NCBI GenBank assembly: GCA_018606645.1
Contig: JAGVRI010000002.1
Span: forward strand, 310,001-374,000
From: Chloroflexota bacterium
Lineage (GTDB): Bacteria; Chloroflexota; Anaerolineae; JAAYZQ01
DNA: 64,000 nucleotides
Direction: 5' to 3'
The notes under the pieces were generated by a model. That model was not told the DNA's origin. It searched no databases and saw only the letters and a program-made list of their open reading frames with translations. Of this stretch, positions 17,752-26,141 are shown in pieces (position 1 is the stretch's first letter; each line of letters begins with the position of its first letter). Made by a program: the position numbers and the translations under genes.

Positions 17752-18153
17752 TCAGTGGCTTCGCTCGACCAGCTCCACCAGGACGCCATGCATCGCCTTC
17801 GGATGGACAAACGCCACCCGTCCGTGGGCTCCCTGGCGCGGCACCTCATCGATCAATTGCACCTGGTGCTCCTTGAGTTGGGCCAGCACCGCCTCGATGT
17901 CCTCTACTTCGAAGCAGATGTGATGGATGCCTTCGCCTCGTTGAGTCAGGAACCTGGCAATCCCGGTATCGTCGCTGAGGGGCTGCACCAGTTCTACATT
18001 GCTTTCCCCAACCGGCAAGAAGGCAACTTGCACCTTCTGGTCAGGCACGGCTACGATCTCTTTCAACGGCAGTCCTAATGCCGCTTGGTAGGCCTTGAGT
18101 GCTTCTTGGATGTCGTGCACGACGATACCTACATGATCGATCTTGGCTTTCAT
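17752..18153 (-). CDS. mce: Methylmalonyl-CoA epimerase
   Basis: 133 residues, a vicinal-oxygen-chelate fold. It starts KIDHVGIVVHDI (metal His), followed by GEGIHHICFEVEDI (second metal His) and ends GVLVELVERSH (metal Glu). The enzyme interconverts (R)- and (S)-methylmalonyl-CoA, linking the transcarboxylase or carboxylase product to the mutase substrate. GAGGAAAGG precedes the ATG. A short upstream frame ends in an ATGA overlap with this start, but I do not trust it as a gene. The gene lies between the two mutase large subunits, supporting a methylmalonyl-CoA pathway here. Confidence 0.93.
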   Translation of the reverse strand: MKAKIDHVGIVVHDIQEALKAYQAALGLPLKEIVAVPDQKVQVAFLPVGESNVELVQPLSDDTGIARFLTQRGEGIHHICFEVEDIEAVLAQLKEHQVQLIDEVPRQGAHGRVAFVHPKAMHGVLVELVERSH

Positions 18154-18493
18154 TGCCTTTCCTCATTGTAGGGATGGACCAGGTCATTGTACAACAAAAG
18201 ATCCCGCCGGGCAAACGGATCGGGATCTATCATGATCCTGGCCGGGCAAGCGTGAATGTGCGGTCCCATTCGCACCCCATTTGGCGACGGCGCAGGGTAT
18301 CGGGCAAGGGGACTGGCGGAGGCGTCTCCATCCAAGGAAACGGCTGGCGAATGGTGGACGGCTCCGGTATGGCCTCGGCCCTGCGTCGCCGAGTCTCCTC
18401 GGGCCTAAGCTTTTCACCCTGTTGGGATAATATTGACGACATTTTGGCTCCACCTCTGTCATCGTTGGCCGCTATCCGAGGGTTCGGACAGCT
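18154..18493 (-). other. 340-base gap in the mutase operon; possible small ORF at 18230-18442
   Basis: Two overlapping minus-strand frames cover this gap. The 70-codon frame at 18442-18230 (starting MSSILSQQGEKLRP) has a fair ribosome-binding site, GGTGGAG, 5 bases before its ATG. It is rich in Arg and Pro and matches nothing I recognise. A second frame ends at 18150 in an ATGA overlap with mce. They conflict over about 100 bases, so at most one is real. Comparative data would be needed, and either could be decayed sequence. Confidence 0.3.
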
Positions 18494-20158
18494 CTAAAAC
18501 ATCGTCGTCGGCTGATATTCGCCGAATACGCTGCGCAAGACATTACAGATTTCACCCAAAGTGGCATATTTCTCCACGGCATCCAGAATAAGTGGCATGA
18601 GATTGTCCCTGCCTTTGGCTCCGGCCTTCAGCCTGTCAAGGGCCGCCGATACCGCTTCCGTGTCCCGTCGCTCGCGCAGCGCCTTTAAGCGGGCCGCTTG
18701 CTGCTCGCCGATGCGGGGATCGACCCGCAACAGGTCCAAGGTCAGCGTCTCTTCCACCTGAAAGCGATTCACTCCGACGATGATCTTGTCGCCGTGGTCC
18801 ACCGCCATCTGCCAGCGATAGGCGCTCTCCAGGATCTCGCGCTGGATGAAGCCCTGTTCGATAGCCCGAAGGGCGCCACCCATGGCGTCGATCTTGTCAA
18901 TATACTCCTGGGCACGTTTTTCGATCTCGTTGGTCCATGCTTCGATCAGATAACTACCCGCCAGGGGATCGATCGAATCTGCCACGCCGCTCTCATAGGC
19001 CAGGATCTGCTGGGTGCGCAGGGCAATCTGCACCGATTCTTCGGTGGGCAGGCTCAGGGCCTCATCCCGTGAGTTGGTGTGAAGGCTCTGCGTGCCGCCC
19101 AGCACAGCTGCCAGAGCCTGCAACGTGACGCGGACCACATTGTTTTCTGGTTGTTGAGCAGTAAGCATCGAGCCTGCCGTCTGGGTGTGGAAGCGCAGCA
19201 TCCAGGAGCGGGGGTCCTGAGCGCCAAACCGCTCGCGCATGATCCGCGCCCACAGCCGCCGGGCGGCGCGGAATTTGGCCACCTCCTCCAATAGATTGTT
19301 ATGGGCGTTGAAAAAGAAGGAGAGCCGGGGGCCAAAATCGTCCACGGCCAGACCCGCATCCAAGGCAGCCTGCACATAGGCGATGGCATTGGCTAGGGTG
19401 AAGGCCACTTCCTGCACCGCGGTGCTCCCTGCCTCGCGGATGTGATATCCGGAGATGCTGATCGTATTCCAGCGCGGCAGGTGGGCGTGGCAGTAGCGGA
19501 ACAGGTCGGTGACCAGTCGCATCGAAGGCTCGGGCGGAAAGATATAAGTTCCCCGGGCAATGTACTCTTTCAGGATGTCGTTTTGGACCGTCCCTTGCAG
19601 GACGTGCGGATCCACTCCCTGTTTTTTGGCTACGGCAATATACATGGCCAGTAACACCGTCGCCGGGGCATTGATGGTCATGGACGTGGACACCTGGTCG
19701 AGAGGAATGCCGTCAAACAAACGCTCCATGTCTTCCAGCGACGAGATGGCGACCCCGACTTTGCCGACCTCCCCAGCCGCCAACGGATCATCCGAATCAT
19801 AGCCGATCTGAGTCGGCAGGTCAAAGGCCACCGACAGGCCCGTCTGTCCCTGTTGCAGCAGGTACCTGTAACGGGCATTGGTCTCCTCAGCCGTGCCAAA
19901 ACCGGCGTACTGGCGCATCGTCCAGAAGCGCCCCCGGTACATGGTGGGCTGAACCCCCCGAGTGAACGGGTATTGCCCGGGGAATCCCAGGTCCTGGACA
20001 TAGTCGGTCCGCACGTCGGCGGGGGTATAGATCCGTTCAATGGGGATGCCGGACTCGGTGCGGAACTCGGTCTGGCGTTCCGGGAATTTGCGCAATGTGC
20101 TCTGGAGCGTCTTGGCTTCCCACTCTTCCTTGAGTCGGCGGATCAGTTCATCGGACAT
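18494..20158 (-). CDS. Methylmalonyl-CoA mutase large (catalytic) subunit
   Basis: 554 residues. It is a TIM-barrel mutase domain without a fused B12 domain. The substrate-defining residues of true methylmalonyl-CoA mutase are present: Tyr84 in MRQYAGFG (equivalent to Tyr89) and Arg202 in YIARGTYIF (equivalent to Arg207). Other motifs are [32 protein letters not shown] and [15 protein letters not shown]. With adenosylcobalamin it interconverts succinyl-CoA and (R)-methylmalonyl-CoA. The partner B12 subunit is probably the one at 15566-15961, about 2.5 kb downstream. The neighbouring 1.3S, 5S and 12S-type carboxyltransferase genes and the epimerase complete a succinate/propionate route. Confidence 0.93.
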   Translation of the reverse strand: MSDELIRRLKEEWEAKTLQSTLRKFPERQTEFRTESGIPIERIYTPADVRTDYVQDLGFPGQYPFTRGVQPTMYRGRFWTMRQYAGFGTAEETNARYRYLLQQGQTGLSVAFDLPTQIGYDSDDPLAAGEVGKVGVAISSLEDMERLFDGIPLDQVSTSMTINAPATVLLAMYIAVAKKQGVDPHVLQGTVQNDILKEYIARGTYIFPPEPSMRLVTDLFRYCHAHLPRWNTISISGYHIREAGSTAVQEVAFTLANAIAYVQAALDAGLAVDDFGPRLSFFFNAHNNLLEEVAKFRAARRLWARIMRERFGAQDPRSWMLRFHTQTAGSMLTAQQPENNVVRVTLQALAAVLGGTQSLHTNSRDEALSLPTEESVQIALRTQQILAYESGVADSIDPLAGSYLIEAWTNEIEKRAQEYIDKIDAMGGALRAIEQGFIQREILESAYRWQMAVDHGDKIIVGVNRFQVEETLTLDLLRVDPRIGEQQAARLKALRERRDTEAVSAALDRLKAGAKGRDNLMPLILDAVEKYATLGEICNVLRSVFGEYQPTTMF

Positions 20159-20179
20159 TCAGTAGCTCCCATTGCTCTT

Positions 20180-20647
20180 TCATTGGATTTCAGCCAATAC
20201 GGCCCCTCTCTCCACATCCTGACCGGGGCGGACATGGAGTGCCTTCAGAGTTCCGGTTTTAGGCGCCTTTAACTCGTTCTCCATCTTCATTGCTTCCAGG
20301 ATGCAGATCACATCGCCTTCTGCGACTCGATCGCCCTCGTTGACCAGCACGCGGATGATCTTGCCCGGCATGATGGCCGTCACCACCCCCTCACCGGGAG
20401 TCACAACCCCCGCCGCCCTGGAAGGGGCCTTTTCCTCCACCAGGCCATCCACCTTGAGTTTGTAGGCAATGCCCGCCACCACGACCTTGTCCCCTTCGAG
20501 TTTGATCTCATAGGGAACGTCGTTCACCAGTACGGTATCCCCCTGAAAGCCGACAGTGAACGGCTGACCGTTGACGATGACCGTGTTGCCGTCCGCTGAG
20601 ATCTTGTACTCGATGTCGTCCAGCGTCAAGGAGAACTCGCGTTTCAT
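20180..20647 (-). CDS. Biotin carboxyl carrier protein (transcarboxylase 1.3S-type)
   Basis: 155 residues. The C-terminal ~75 residues form a biotinyl domain with EAMKMEN, biotin attaching to Lys121. The first ~80 residues hold repeated beta-rich segments (NTVIVNGQPFTV, DTVLVNDVPYEI, DKVVVAGIAYKL). The protein carries CO2 as carboxybiotin between the 12S and 5S subunits. The ATG overlaps the stop of the 5S gene by 4 bases (ATGA). With no biotin carboxylase in the cluster, a role in transcarboxylase or a decarboxylase fits better than in an ATP-dependent carboxylase. Confidence 0.9.
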   Translation of the reverse strand: MKREFSLTLDDIEYKISADGNTVIVNGQPFTVGFQGDTVLVNDVPYEIKLEGDKVVVAGIAYKLKVDGLVEEKAPSRAAGVVTPGEGVVTAIMPGKIIRVLVNEGDRVAEGDVICILEAMKMENELKAPKTGTLKALHVRPGQDVERGAVLAEIQ

Positions 20648-22170
20648 CGGGCTCCTCCCGCGCCATCAATCAGGCCCATCCACCGTCCACTTTGCGGCCT
20701 CCAGGCGATCTTCCACGGCGTCGCCAGCCGACGGGGAGCAATGGCAGCTTCAGCTTTGGCGGCCGGCTTGCATTCCTGTTGCCGAAGCAGCCAGGCGGCG
20801 ACGGCCGCCGCCAGGGCATTCCTGGAATCAGCGCCTCTTTTACGTCGCTCGAGAAAGGGGCGAGCCACCTGAGGGAAGAGGGCATAGCTAATCACATCTT
20901 CTTCGCTCTCGGCCAGATCGCCGATCTCGGCGCGCGCCTGTTCCATCCCCGGCGGGATCAGATCGGCCGGTCGGCAATCGATCGGCTCCTCATCGCCAAT
21001 GATCTTTTTCTTGATCTCCGGGTCGATCGGGCCAGGGGGCCGGCCGTAATAGCCGCGGACGTAATTCTTGACTTCAGCGGGAACCACCTTGTAGCGCTCC
21101 CCCAGGACCACATTGAGGGTGGCCTGGGTGCCCACGATCTGACTGGTGGGCGTGACCAGCGGCGGATAGCCTAACTCGGCACGCACGCGAGGCACCTCGG
21201 CCAGCACCTCGGCGTACCGGTCTTCGGCCCCTTGTTCCCGAAGTTGGGAGACCAGGTTAGAGAGCATCCCGCCCGGGATCTGGAATTGCAGGACGTTCAC
21301 ATCCACGCCCATCATCCCACTCTCAAAGGCGGCATATTTCCTGCGCACCTGGGCAAAGTAGTGGCTGATCTCGGCCAGCAGGTTGAGGTCCAGACCGGTA
21401 TCGCGGGGCGATTCCTGAAGGATGCGCACCAAGGTCTCGGTCGGTGGCTGGGAAGTGATCAGGGCCAGGGAGGAGATGGCTGTATCCACGATATCTACCC
21501 CCGCCTCGATCCCCTTCAGCACCGTCGCCATGGCCATGCCGCTGGTGTAATGGGTATGGAGCTGGATAGGGACCCGAAGCTCCGATTTCAGGCGCCCGAT
21601 CAGCTCGTAGGCGACATACGGGGATAGGAGCCCGGCCATATCCTTGACGCAGATCGAATCGGCTCCCATATCTTCCAGAATGTGGCCCAGTTTGACAAAG
21701 GCATCCACGCTATGCACCGGACTGATGGTATAGCTGATGGTGGCCTGGACATGGGCCTTCTCCCGTTTGGCTACCTCCATGGCCTTGCTCATGTTGCGCA
21801 CGTCATTCAAGGCATCAAAAATGCGAAAGACCTGGATGCCATTCTCATGGGCTTTGACGATAAAGCGTTCCAATACATCATCTGGATAATGCCGGTAGCC
21901 GACCACATTCTGGCCACGCAAGAGCATCTGGAACGGGGTGTTGGGCATCCTAGCCTTGAGCTTGCGGATCCGCTCCCACGGGTCCTCATTCAGGAAACGC
22001 ATGGCCGAATCAAAGGTCGCCCCACCCCACATCTCGACCGACCAGTATCCAACCTGGTCCATCTTGTCTGCGATGGGCAGCATGTCGTCGGTGCGCATGC
22101 GGGTGGCCAGCAGGCTCTGATGGGCATCGCGCAGAACGGTGTCACAGATGCGAACCGGATTTTTCTCCAT
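20644..22170 (-). CDS. Pyruvate/oxaloacetate carboxyltransferase subunit (transcarboxylase 5S-type)
   Basis: 508 residues of the pyruvate carboxylase carboxyltransferase/OadA family. The HMGL-like TIM barrel carries LRDAHQSLLATRMRT, VEMWGGATFD and RGQNVVGYRHYPDDV. The metal/carbamyl-lysine region SICVKDMAGLL and LHTHYTSGMA follow, then the conserved PycB domain (TPTSQIVGTQA, KNYVRGYYGRPPGPID). It lacks a fused biotinyl domain, which is encoded by the next gene. It transfers the carboxyl group between carboxybiotin and pyruvate/oxaloacetate. AGGAGA precedes the ATG. Oxaloacetate decarboxylase alpha is the alternative, but no membrane beta subunit is present. Confidence 0.9.
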   Translation of the reverse strand: MEKNPVRICDTVLRDAHQSLLATRMRTDDMLPIADKMDQVGYWSVEMWGGATFDSAMRFLNEDPWERIRKLKARMPNTPFQMLLRGQNVVGYRHYPDDVLERFIVKAHENGIQVFRIFDALNDVRNMSKAMEVAKREKAHVQATISYTISPVHSVDAFVKLGHILEDMGADSICVKDMAGLLSPYVAYELIGRLKSELRVPIQLHTHYTSGMAMATVLKGIEAGVDIVDTAISSLALITSQPPTETLVRILQESPRDTGLDLNLLAEISHYFAQVRRKYAAFESGMMGVDVNVLQFQIPGGMLSNLVSQLREQGAEDRYAEVLAEVPRVRAELGYPPLVTPTSQIVGTQATLNVVLGERYKVVPAEVKNYVRGYYGRPPGPIDPEIKKKIIGDEEPIDCRPADLIPPGMEQARAEIGDLAESEEDVISYALFPQVARPFLERRKRGADSRNALAAAVAAWLLRQQECKPAAKAEAAIAPRRLATPWKIAWRPQSGRWMGLIDGAGGAR

Positions 22171-22179
22171 GGAACTCTC

Positions 22180-22500
22180 CTATTCGGCAAACAGATGAGC
22201 GGCCTTGAACATTAACACCAACGCCTCTTTCTCGGCCCGGGAGCGATGACGCTCTCCGGCGCGAAGGACCAGCGCTTCTCCCTGGCGCACCGGGACAGTG
22301 GGTCCATCATAATAGTCGATGAGGATCTCCCCCTCCAGCACCAGGTACATCTCGTCTTTGGCATGTTCATGGAATTTGTAAGCTCCCTGAAAGCGGCTCA
22401 GATACGCGCAGTAATCGTCCACCTGGCCCACGACCGTGTGAGTGAACGGCTGGACCAACAAGGCCGCCGCCTCGGCGATGCTCGTCTTCCGCTCAGGCAT
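22180..22500 (-). CDS. Small cupin-domain protein
   Basis: 106 residues from ATG 22500, with GGGAGGA 7 bases upstream; the start overlaps the end of the TPR gene by 8 bases. It is a single cupin barrel with FHEHAKDEMYLVLEGE (His-x-His and Glu metal ligands), the glycine turn PVRQGEALVLRAGERH and a final beta strand. Such proteins can be metal-dependent enzymes or small-molecule sensors, and no substrate can be read here. Its place between the TPR gene and the 5S subunit, with tight spacing, suggests a role in carboxyl transfer or in its assembly. Confidence 0.8.
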   Translation of the reverse strand: MPERKTSIAEAAALLVQPFTHTVVGQVDDYCAYLSRFQGAYKFHEHAKDEMYLVLEGEILIDYYDGPTVPVRQGEALVLRAGERHRSRAEKEALVLMFKAAHLFAE

Positions 22501-23509
22501 TTGGTTTTCCTCCCTTTTGTGATGAATGCAAGGACTCATCGGTCCCATGGAGCTCCCGTGTTCCCCAAGGCTTCACAATTTCGCGCCACGCTCTGGCGGC
22601 CAGTTCGGCGTGATCGGCCGCTTTCAGCCAGTTGCCCATCAGTCGGTAGACATCGGCGATGGCCCAGTGGGCTTCGGCGATGAGGGCCTGGCTTCCAACG
22701 GCCATCCGCAACTCGAGCGACTGGTGATACGCAGCCAAGGCTTGTTCCAGCCGGCCCTGCCCTTTCTCCCACTGGCCCCGGGTGAACAGGACATACGACA
22801 GGCCGATCTGGTCGCCCACCTCCTGGGCAATGGCTTCGCTATCGCGCAAGAATTTATCGGCCTGACGCCAGTAGCCCTGGCTGACCAATACCTCCGCAAT
22901 GTTGTGCAGGCTGCGCCCCTCTTCCAGGCGCAACCCTTCTTCGCGGCGGATGGCGAGGCTGGCTCGATGGGCATCCAGCGCTTTTTCGGGGTCGCCCAGT
23001 CGCAGGTAGGCCAGACCCAGATTGTTGAGCGCCCAGGCTTCCTGCTCCCGCGAGCCGGAGCCCTGGCAGAGGCGCAGACTGTGCTCAAAAGCGACCAACG
23101 CTTCCTGCACGCGACTCTGTCGGAGGTGCGTCCAGCCCATCATGTTATAGATCGCCGCCCGGTTGCTGTCATCACCCAACACTGAAGTGAGGATCAATGC
23201 CTCCTGTTCCAGGAGGAGCTGTTCCTGCCATTGTCCTCCGTAATGCAACGACTCACCCAGCCAACGGAGAGCCCGAGCGCGGAGGTCCACGGGCAGGTCC
23301 TGGGCCAGCAATTTCCGAAACCCGCTCTCGGCCGCACGCCAGTCCTGACGCGCCCAATCCAGTCGCGCCTGATAATAGCGCAGCCACATCTGAACCGGCG
23401 GGGGCACTTCAGAATCTTGCTGCGCCCAGTCCAGAAGGGATTGGAGATCCTCCAATTGGTGGGCGGCCAGCAACTGTTCCGCCCGCTCGCTCAGTTCCTG
23501 TGCGTTCAT
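22493..23509 (-). CDS. TPR-repeat protein
   Basis: 338 residues from ATG 23509 (AGGAG 8 bases upstream). The protein is alpha-helical throughout, with at least five tetratricopeptide repeats, seen as AIYNMMGWTHLRQSRVQEAL, AWALNNLGLAYLRLGDPEKA, SLHNIAEVLVSQGYWRQADK, GLSYVLFTRGQWEKGQGRLE and EAHWAIADVYRLMGNWLKAA. There is no signal peptide and no DNA-binding domain, so it should be a cytoplasmic scaffold or interaction protein. It is embedded between the 12S and 5S transcarboxylase genes. A role in assembling that large complex is an attractive but unproven idea. Confidence 0.85.
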   Translation of the reverse strand: MNAQELSERAEQLLAAHQLEDLQSLLDWAQQDSEVPPPVQMWLRYYQARLDWARQDWRAAESGFRKLLAQDLPVDLRARALRWLGESLHYGGQWQEQLLLEQEALILTSVLGDDSNRAAIYNMMGWTHLRQSRVQEALVAFEHSLRLCQGSGSREQEAWALNNLGLAYLRLGDPEKALDAHRASLAIRREEGLRLEEGRSLHNIAEVLVSQGYWRQADKFLRDSEAIAQEVGDQIGLSYVLFTRGQWEKGQGRLEQALAAYHQSLELRMAVGSQALIAEAHWAIADVYRLMGNWLKAADHAELAARAWREIVKPWGTRELHGTDESLHSSQKGGKPNA

Positions 23510-23569
23510 CGTCGTCACTCCTGGCCCCAGAAAAGGCCCATGCCGACTCCCTAAGCGCGATCGATCTCT

Positions 23570-25123
23570 CTAGAGCGGGATATTGCCATGTTTCTTGGGT
23601 GGGTTGGCATCCCGCTTGTTTTGGAGCATCTGCAGTGCCTCAATGAGCCGGGGACGGGTCTCATGAGGCTCGATCACGTCGTCAATATAGCCCCGTGCGG
23701 CGGCTACGTAGGGGTTGGCGAATGCCTCACGGTACTCCTGAACCAGCCGCGCCCGCTCCGCCTCAGGATCGGCGGCTTCGGCGATCTGCTTACGAAAGAT
23801 GATGTTGACCGCGCCATCGGGACCCATGACCGCGATCTCGGCAGAGGGCCAGGCATAGCTGATGTCCCCCCGGATGTGCTTGGAGCTCATGACGTCGTAC
23901 GCGCCGCCGTACGCTTTGCGGGTGATAATGGTGATCTTGGGTACCGTCGCTTCACAATAGGCATAGAGCAGTTTGGCACCGTTGCGGATGATGCCGCCAT
24001 GCTCCTGAGCCACCCCCGGCAAGAAACCGGGCACGTCCTCAAAGGTGATAATCGGGATGTTGAAGCAATCACAGAACCGCACGAAACGTGCCGCCTTGAT
24101 GCTGGAATCAATATCCAGCACTCCGGCCAGGACCATCGGCTGCTGGGCCACAATCCCGACCGAAAAGCCTCCTAACCGGGCAAAGCCGATGATGATGTTC
24201 TGCGCCCAGTGCTCTTGCACCTCAAAAAAGTCGCCGTTGTCCACCACCCGGCGGATGATATCCTTCATGTCGTACGGTTTCATCGGGCTGTCCGGCACGA
24301 TCCGATCCAGTTCCTCATCCATCCGGTCGGGCGGATCGTCGCTGGGCACGAAGGGCGGGTCTTCCATGTTGTTCTGGGGCAGGTAGCTGAGTAGTTTCCG
24401 GATCTGGTAAAAGCAGTCCTCCTCATCCTCGGCGGCAAAGTGGGCCACGCCGCTCCTGGCATTGTGGACCATCGCTCCGCCCAGCTCCTCGGAAGTGACC
24501 TCTTCGCGGGTCACTGCCTTGATCACATCGGGCCCGGTGATGTGCATGAAACTGGTGTTCTTGACCATCACGATAAAGTCGGTCATGGCCGGAGAGTAGA
24601 CGGCTCCCCCGGCGCAGGGTCCCATGATGGCGCTGATCTGGGGGATCACCCCCGAAGCCAGGACATTGCGCAGAAAGACGTAGGCATACGCCGCCAGACT
24701 GACCACGCCTTCCTGGATGCGCGCCCCGCCTGAATCATTCAGGCCGATAATCGGAGCGCCGTTCTTCATGGCCAGGTCCATGATCTTGCACACCTTCTCC
24801 GCATGGACCTCGCCCAATGAGCCGCCAAAGACAGTAAAATCCTGGCTAAAGATGTAGACCAATCGGCCGTCAATTTGACCCCAGCCGGTGACCACACTGT
24901 CGCCCAGGTACTTTTGTTCCTCGATGCCAAACCCCACCGTGCGGTGAACCACGAACATATCCAGTTCCCGGAATGTGCCGGGGTCCAACAGCCGCTCAAT
25001 CCGCTCCCGGGCAGTGAGTTTGCCCTGGGCATGCTGGCGGTCGATCCGCGCCTGGCCTCCTCCCAATCGAGCTTGAGCGCGCATCTCGCGGAGCTTCTGG
25101 ATCTTGGGATCCACAGTCATCAT
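23570..25123 (-). CDS. Acyl-CoA carboxyltransferase subunit (transcarboxylase 12S / PccB / MmdA type)
   Basis: About 517 residues with two crotonase-like halves. Seen: [18 protein letters not shown], the acyl-CoA oxyanion stretch [23 protein letters not shown] and [14 protein letters not shown]. In the second half come the biotin-side [40 protein letters not shown] and a C-terminal KKHGNIPL typical of PccB/12S. It moves CO2 between methylmalonyl-CoA/propionyl-CoA and carboxybiotin. AAGGAGG sits right before two ATGs (25123 and 25120), and the second is the better spaced. It lies 28 bases after tpiA. Propionyl-CoA carboxylase beta is the alternative if a biotin carboxylase exists elsewhere. 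Confidence 0.93.
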   Translation of the reverse strand: MMTVDPKIQKLREMRAQARLGGGQARIDRQHAQGKLTARERIERLLDPGTFRELDMFVVHRTVGFGIEEQKYLGDSVVTGWGQIDGRLVYIFSQDFTVFGGSLGEVHAEKVCKIMDLAMKNGAPIIGLNDSGGARIQEGVVSLAAYAYVFLRNVLASGVIPQISAIMGPCAGGAVYSPAMTDFIVMVKNTSFMHITGPDVIKAVTREEVTSEELGGAMVHNARSGVAHFAAEDEEDCFYQIRKLLSYLPQNNMEDPPFVPSDDPPDRMDEELDRIVPDSPMKPYDMKDIIRRVVDNGDFFEVQEHWAQNIIIGFARLGGFSVGIVAQQPMVLAGVLDIDSSIKAARFVRFCDCFNIPIITFEDVPGFLPGVAQEHGGIIRNGAKLLYAYCEATVPKITIITRKAYGGAYDVMSSKHIRGDISYAWPSAEIAVMGPDGAVNIIFRKQIAEAADPEAERARLVQEYREAFANPYVAAARGYIDDVIEPHETRPRLIEALQMLQNKRDANPPKKHGNIPL

Positions 25124-25151
25124 GCCTCCTTGTCATCCTTGATGATAGAAT

Positions 25152-25919
25152 TTATCGAGCTTTGGTCTGAGCGGCAATCCGCACCAGGTCCACAAACTCG
25201 GGCTTGAGGCTGGCACCGCCGACCAGCGCGCCATCAATATCGGGGTGAGCCATAAACTCGCCGATATTGGCCGGGGTGACGCTACCGCCGTACTGGACCC
25301 GCACGGCGGTCGCCGCAGCCTCTCCGTAGAGTTCAACGATCGTCCCTCGAATCGTCAACCCGATAACGGCTCCGGCTGCGGCGGCGGTGGCTGCTTTGCC
25401 GGTGCCAATCGCCCATACCGGCTCGTAGGCGATGACTAACCCGGCCACCTGGTCGGCGGTGAGCCCGGCCAATGCATTACGGACCTGCGCACTGACGACG
25501 GTCTGGGTCTGGCCGGCATCATACTGAGCCTCGGTCTCGCCCACACAGACGATCGGCACCAGACCGTGGGCCAGGGCCGCCTTCACCTTGCGGTTCACCG
25601 CCTCGTCGGTTTCACCGAAATAGGTCCGTCGTTCGGAGTGGCCCAGGATGACATATTGACATAACTCCTGAAGCATCAGCGGCGAAATCTCGCCGGTATA
25701 CGCTCCCTTCTCTTCCCAATGCATGTTTTGCGCCCCCAGACCGATTTCGGTCGCCTGTAACAGGTCCTTCACCGCCGCCAGGGCGGTGAAGGGGGGGCAC
25801 AGGACCCGATCCACGTCCTTGATCTCATTCAGTCCCCGGCGAATCGCCCGGACCAAGTCGACCGCCTCGGCGATGGTCTTGTTCATCTTCCAGTTACCGG
25901 CCAGAATAGGTCGTCGCAT
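25152..25919 (-). CDS. tpiA: Triosephosphate isomerase
   Basis: 255 residues from ATG 25919, preceded by GGAGAAG. It is a complete TIM barrel. The catalytic residues are visible: Asn/Lys in AGNWKMNKT, His in ILGHSERRTYFGE and Glu in AYEPVWAIGTGKAAT. The phosphate loop is VQYGGSVTPANI and the C-terminal ALVGGASL follows. It interconverts DHAP and glyceraldehyde 3-phosphate. The longer frame to 25976 would cross the promoter's -10 box and is rejected. tpiA heads the transcarboxylase-mutase operon, tying glycolytic flux to propionate metabolism. pgi and tal are in another cluster at 42-45 kb. Confidence 0.96.
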   Translation of the reverse strand: MRRPILAGNWKMNKTIAEAVDLVRAIRRGLNEIKDVDRVLCPPFTALAAVKDLLQATEIGLGAQNMHWEEKGAYTGEISPLMLQELCQYVILGHSERRTYFGETDEAVNRKVKAALAHGLVPIVCVGETEAQYDAGQTQTVVSAQVRNALAGLTADQVAGLVIAYEPVWAIGTGKAATAAAAGAVIGLTIRGTIVELYGEAAATAVRVQYGGSVTPANIGEFMAHPDIDGALVGGASLKPEFVDLVRIAAQTKAR

Positions 25920-25947
25920 CTTCTTCTCCAGCGGCAGGATTTGGGCT

Positions 25948-25976
25948 ATTATACTTGAAAAATACCCCCCTGTCAT
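25948..25976 (-). promoter_or_regulatory. Promoter of tpiA and the transcarboxylase-mutase operon
   Basis: ATGACA (25976-25971), 17 bases, then TATAAT (25953-25948) on the minus strand. The predicted start near 25941 leaves a ~20-base leader before the tpiA ATG. The genes down to meaB (14505) follow with only one gap over 100 bases (18154-18493), so one long transcript is possible. Confidence 0.75.
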
Positions 25977-26009
25977 CTTTCAGCCGACGGATGGCAGGGG
26001 TGGGGCCTT

Positions 26010-26141
26010 GTGGCTGACGCCTCAACTCCCGGAGTGAAGCGTTCAGGTGGTTTTCCAGCTAAAGCCTCCATTCCCGTTCTGAGGGGGCTTCGACTCCGCG
26101 AATGAAGGCTTCAGGTGGTCTCCGGCTGAAGCTTCGACTCC
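26010..26141. repeat. Tandem imperfect-palindrome repeats, copies 2 and 3
   Basis: Two full units (26032-26074 and 26100-26140) and a preceding half unit (26011-26030) share the pattern gagtgaagNcttcaggtggt ... ccagctaaagcctcgactcc with the unit at 14383-14424. Each unit can fold on itself. The last copy runs into the 3' end of the GT2 gene and supplies its final nine codons and stop. No T-run follows, so they are not obvious terminators. The spacing suggests insertion of a dispersed repeat behind the gene. Confidence 0.65.
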
